DNA of 7,918 nt from an uncultured Verrucomicrobiota bacterium (GTDB lineage Bacteria > Verrucomicrobiota > Verrucomicrobiia > Limisphaerales > SXTU01), in contig CAIPBN010000658.1 in the NCBI GenBank assembly GCA_903863315.1, positions 1-7,918 of the forward strand, written 5' to 3'. Under the pieces are notes generated by a model that was not told where the DNA came from, made no database searches, and saw only the letters and a list, made by a program, of their open reading frames with translations. Made by a program: the position numbers and the translations under genes. Positions 5,466 to 7,918 of this stretch are shown here, piece after piece (position 1 is the stretch's first letter; each line of letters opens with the position of its first letter).

Positions 5466-7754
5466 ATGAAAACAGGAAGAACAATAGCAAGAACAGGAGC
5501 CGTCATGCTATTGATGACGGGTGCGGTGATGGCCGAGAAGGAAGGAGCTGTGAGCCGTGTCGCTGCTCAAGAAACGACATACGAATCAGTCGTCATGCCG
5601 TTTCTCAGCACCTATTGCACTTCCTGCCATGGCGAAACAAAGTCCAAGGGAGATGTAACGTTGAATGATATTAGCGCGGATTTGGCCGCAGGCAAAGACA
5701 TCGACCTCTGGAATGTGGTGCTCAAACAATTGGTGTTGTCCGAAATGCCGCCCGCAAAAGAAAAAAAGCAGCCCAAAGAAAGCGAAATCAATAAGGTGAT
5801 AGACTGGATTAATGCCGAGCTGAAAAAATCAGGTAACGTAGCGAGCCTCTATCACCAACTTGAAAGCCCCAATTACGGAAACCTTGTTAATCACAAAAAG
5901 CTATTCAGTGGTGAAATAAAGACCAAACCATTTTCTCCCGCTCGCTTGTGGAGAATGAGCGAAAAAGTTTTCGATAACGTGAAATCAAACTATGGTGTTG
6001 ATGTCACTAATATCAGGCAGCCATTCCTCCTTGATGACAAGAAGGGCATTAGGGATTACGCGAATCTCTTATTTGCTGATTCGGCGGTGGTGAATGTTTT
6101 GATGGCGAACGCTGGACACTGCGTAGATCAACTCATGGAAAAGAATCAGGCCATAAGGGACCTCGCGACTGGCTCTCCCACCCCAGACCAATTGGGTGCG
6201 GCAGTGTCCCAACACTTCAAGCGAGTTGTATTTCGCGATCCATCCCAGGACGAAATAAATAAATACCTCGGGCTTTACCAAGGCTCCGTCCAAGAAGGCG
6301 GCAATAGGGAAGCTCTCAGACTCATGCTTATGGCAGTCATGCTGCACCCAGAATCGGTTTACCGACTTGAAATTGGTCTTGGTAGCGAAGATTCTTATGG
6401 TCGTCGACTTTTATCGCCCACCGAACTCGCCTATTCGATTGCCTATGCCTTAACTGACAGTCGCCCCGACAGATCGCTCTTGCAGGCCGCCGAATCTGGC
6501 AAACTGAAAACTAAAGACGATGTGCACGAGCAGGTCTCTCGGATGCTCGCGGACGAATCGATTGATAAGCCAAGAATTCTTCGGTTTTTCCAGGAGTTCT
6601 TCAACTACAATCAAGCGCATAAAATCTTTAAGGATGAAGGCAGGTCAGGAGGGTTTAGGTATTATAGCGAGAACTATCCGCGCATGTATGAGCGAGACGC
6701 TGATTTTTTCGTGATGAATATCCTCGATAAAGATAAGGATGTTTTCAGACAACTACTGCTATCAGACGAATATTTTATCCTTAACCGGCAAACCTTCAGA
6801 AATACTGTTTTCGATTTTTACGAACGAAACAAGCCGCTGATCGATAGCGGTATTATTTCAGAAGATAAAACAAAGGAGTTATTAAAAGCTCTGGGACTGA
6901 AAAGCTGGGGGGAGCTCAATGTGAAATATTATTTACACGGGTTCGACCGCGGTTTTCGGGGGAGCGCTGGTGAGATCAAAAAAATGGCTAATGCCGTCCG
7001 CACAGACCAGCCAAAAAGCACCAGCAAGGAAATTAGTGAAGCCATGCATCCTCTCTACACCAAAATGCCCATGGTCTACGATCTGGGAGATAACGAGCAG
7101 AACTTCCTTCTCCCGCAACCCTACAAAAGACCAAATCGGGCGGGTATGCTCACCCATCCTGCCTGGTTAATTGCCTTTTCACTCAATGATCACACCGATC
7201 CCATCCGTCGTGGCAAATGGATCAGGGAACGCTTGTTGGCGGGTCTGGTTCCTAATGTCCCGATTACCGTGGATGCCACCATCCCGGTAGATCATCACAA
7301 GACCCTTAGAGAAAGACTTACCGTCACGGAAAAGCAAGAATGCTGGCGTTGTCATGAGCAGATGAACCCTTTGGGACATCCTTTTGAGATCTATGATGAC
7401 TTTGGACGTTACCGCACTGAGGAATTCCTCGATAAATTACCCAAGGTGAACGGCAGATACCCAAGCAAGCCAGTGAATGCCGCTGGCGCCCTAACCGGAA
7501 CCGGCGAAATAGGATTGGACGGCGAGGTGAAGGACGCCTTGGAATTGATCAAAAAGCTGGCCGATTCAGACAAGGTGAGACAGTCCATGATTCGGCACGT
7601 ATTTCGCTACTACATGGGTCGCAATGAGATGCTCTCCGACTCTGTGACTCTGATGGAAGCTGATAGAGCCTACTTGGAAAGTGGCGGAAGTTTCAAGGCT
7701 CTTGTGGTCTCGTTGCTTACCTCCGACTCTTTCCTTTACCGCAAAACACTCTAG
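5466..7754 (+). CDS. exported di-haem planctomycete-type cytochrome c protein (DUF1592/DUF1588/DUF1585)
   Basis: A 762-residue protein of the large PVC-typical family whose biochemical role is unknown. I chose ATG 5466 because it starts a clean signal peptide (MKTGRTIART, then GAVMLLMTGAVMA, cleavage near residue 23). ATG 5421, touching the previous stop, would add 15 residues and cannot be excluded. Domains in order: a planctomycete cytochrome c domain (about 37-125) with CTSCH (C51, C54, H55) and M94 in EMPPAK as possible distal ligand; a DUF1595-like part (about 243-305); DUF1592 (about 317-380, PTELAYSIAYALTDSRPD); DUF1588 (about 558-653, RAGMLTHPAWL) with a second haem motif CWRCH (C626, C629, H630); and DUF1585 (about 690-760). 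Domain limits are by eye. Its partner, the Tat protein, starts 18 nt later. The coding sequence is much richer in A+T than the five genes before it, hinting at different ancestry. Electron transfer outside the cytoplasm is an inference. Confidence 0.88.
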   Translation: MKTGRTIARTGAVMLLMTGAVMAEKEGAVSRVAAQETTYESVVMPFLSTYCTSCHGETKSKGDVTLNDISADLAAGKDIDLWNVVLKQLVLSEMPPAKEKKQPKESEINKVIDWINAELKKSGNVASLYHQLESPNYGNLVNHKKLFSGEIKTKPFSPARLWRMSEKVFDNVKSNYGVDVTNIRQPFLLDDKKGIRDYANLLFADSAVVNVLMANAGHCVDQLMEKNQAIRDLATGSPTPDQLGAAVSQHFKRVVFRDPSQDEINKYLGLYQGSVQEGGNREALRLMLMAVMLHPESVYRLEIGLGSEDSYGRRLLSPTELAYSIAYALTDSRPDRSLLQAAESGKLKTKDDVHEQVSRMLADESIDKPRILRFFQEFFNYNQAHKIFKDEGRSGGFRYYSENYPRMYERDADFFVMNILDKDKDVFRQLLLSDEYFILNRQTFRNTVFDFYERNKPLIDSGIISEDKTKELLKALGLKSWGELNVKYYLHGFDRGFRGSAGEIKKMANAVRTDQPKSTSKEISEAMHPLYTKMPMVYDLGDNEQNFLLPQPYKRPNRAGMLTHPAWLIAFSLNDHTDPIRRGKWIRERLLAGLVPNVPITVDATIPVDHHKTLRERLTVTEKQECWRCHEQMNPLGHPFEIYDDFGRYRTEEFLDKLPKVNGRYPSKPVNAAGALTGTGEIGLDGEVKDALELIKKLADSDKVRQSMIRHVFRYYMGRNEMLSDSVTLMEADRAYLESGGSFKALVVSLLTSDSFLYRKTL

Positions 7755-7772
7755 TTTAACAAGATAAACACT

Positions 7773-7918
7773 ATGGCAAATTCTCGACGCACTTTTATAA
7801 ACGATCTTTCTCTGGGAGCCGGAGGCTTCCTTCTCGCTCCGCTATTGCAAGCCGTGGAAAGGCAAGCCAATGGCAACACTAAGGCCTTGCCCAGTCGCTT
7901 TGTTTTTATGGTCAAGAA
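7773..7918 (+). CDS. Tat-signal protein, probably DUF1552 family, N-terminal part
   Basis: The frame starts at ATG 7773 and runs off the window after 48 codons. The start reads MANSRRTFINDLSLGAGG followed by FLLAPLLQA: a twin-arginine signal (R5-R6 in SRRTFI) with a short hydrophobic core, as expected for a protein exported folded through the Tat system. The next part, LPSRFVFMVK, matches my recollection of how DUF1552 proteins begin. The stronger support is position: DUF1552 genes usually sit directly after a DUF1592/DUF1588 cytochrome gene, and this one follows by 18 nt. No clear ribosome-binding sequence precedes it, which is not unusual in this group. Function of the family is unknown; Tat export suggests it folds, perhaps with a cofactor or partner, before leaving the cytoplasm. 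A DUF1501-type Tat protein is the main alternative and cannot be ruled out from 48 residues. Confidence 0.7.
   Translation, partial: MANSRRTFINDLSLGAGGFLLAPLLQAVERQANGNTKALPSRFVFMVK

Noticed and set aside
1..7918. tRNA or rRNA genes, CRISPR arrays, insertion sequences, attachment sites
   Set aside because: Genes fill almost all of the window; no regularly spaced repeats, transposase motifs, terminal inverted repeats or tRNA-like cloverleaf were seen, and the gaps (12, 71, 119, 4, 45 and 18 nt) mostly leave no room for them.

Overview
This window reads as a piece of a bacterial genome from the Planctomycetota-Verrucomicrobiota (PVC) group, more likely Verrucomicrobiota, although the sequence alone cannot fix the taxon. 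The evidence is the set of protein families: SASA-type acetylesterases, a secreted S1 sulfatase, a secreted ThuA-like protein, and the pairing of a cytochrome-c-bearing DUF1592/DUF1588/DUF1585 protein with a Tat-exported DUF1552-type protein. All seven genes are on the + strand and tightly packed. No tRNA, rRNA, CRISPR array or insertion sequence is visible.

Layout. (1) 1-564: the 3' end of a SASA/DUF303 acetylesterase (5' end outside the window). (2) 577-1350: a small secreted putative zinc metallopeptidase with HELAH and a downstream EYFAE. (3) 1422-3008: a secreted Cys-type S1 sulfatase with a CTPTR formylglycine site. (4) 3128-4186: a secreted ThuA-domain protein. (5) 4191-5417 plus stop: a second, different SASA acetylesterase, 4 nt after the ThuA gene. 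(6) 5466-7754: a large exported protein with two CXXCH haem-binding motifs. (7) 7773 to the window end: the first 48 codons of a Tat-signal protein, probably DUF1552. The only gene-free gaps are short: 71 nt before the sulfatase, with a small repeat/hairpin pattern, and 119 nt before the ThuA gene, with a weak terminator-like hairpin.

How the parts may work together. Genes 1-5 look like an exported toolkit for decorated polysaccharides or glycoproteins: two esterases to remove acetyl groups, a sulfatase to remove sulfate, a metallopeptidase that could open a protein core, and a ThuA protein of unsettled sugar-related function. Genes 6-7 are a redox-looking pair whose biochemical function is, to my knowledge, not established. 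They differ sharply in base composition from genes 1-5: one 60-base row in the ThuA gene has 41 G+C, and two rows in gene 6 have 21 and 30. The change falls at the gene 5/gene 6 boundary, which suggests a different origin or history for the pair. The least-described elements here are the metallopeptidase and the two-gene cytochrome/DUF1552 module.
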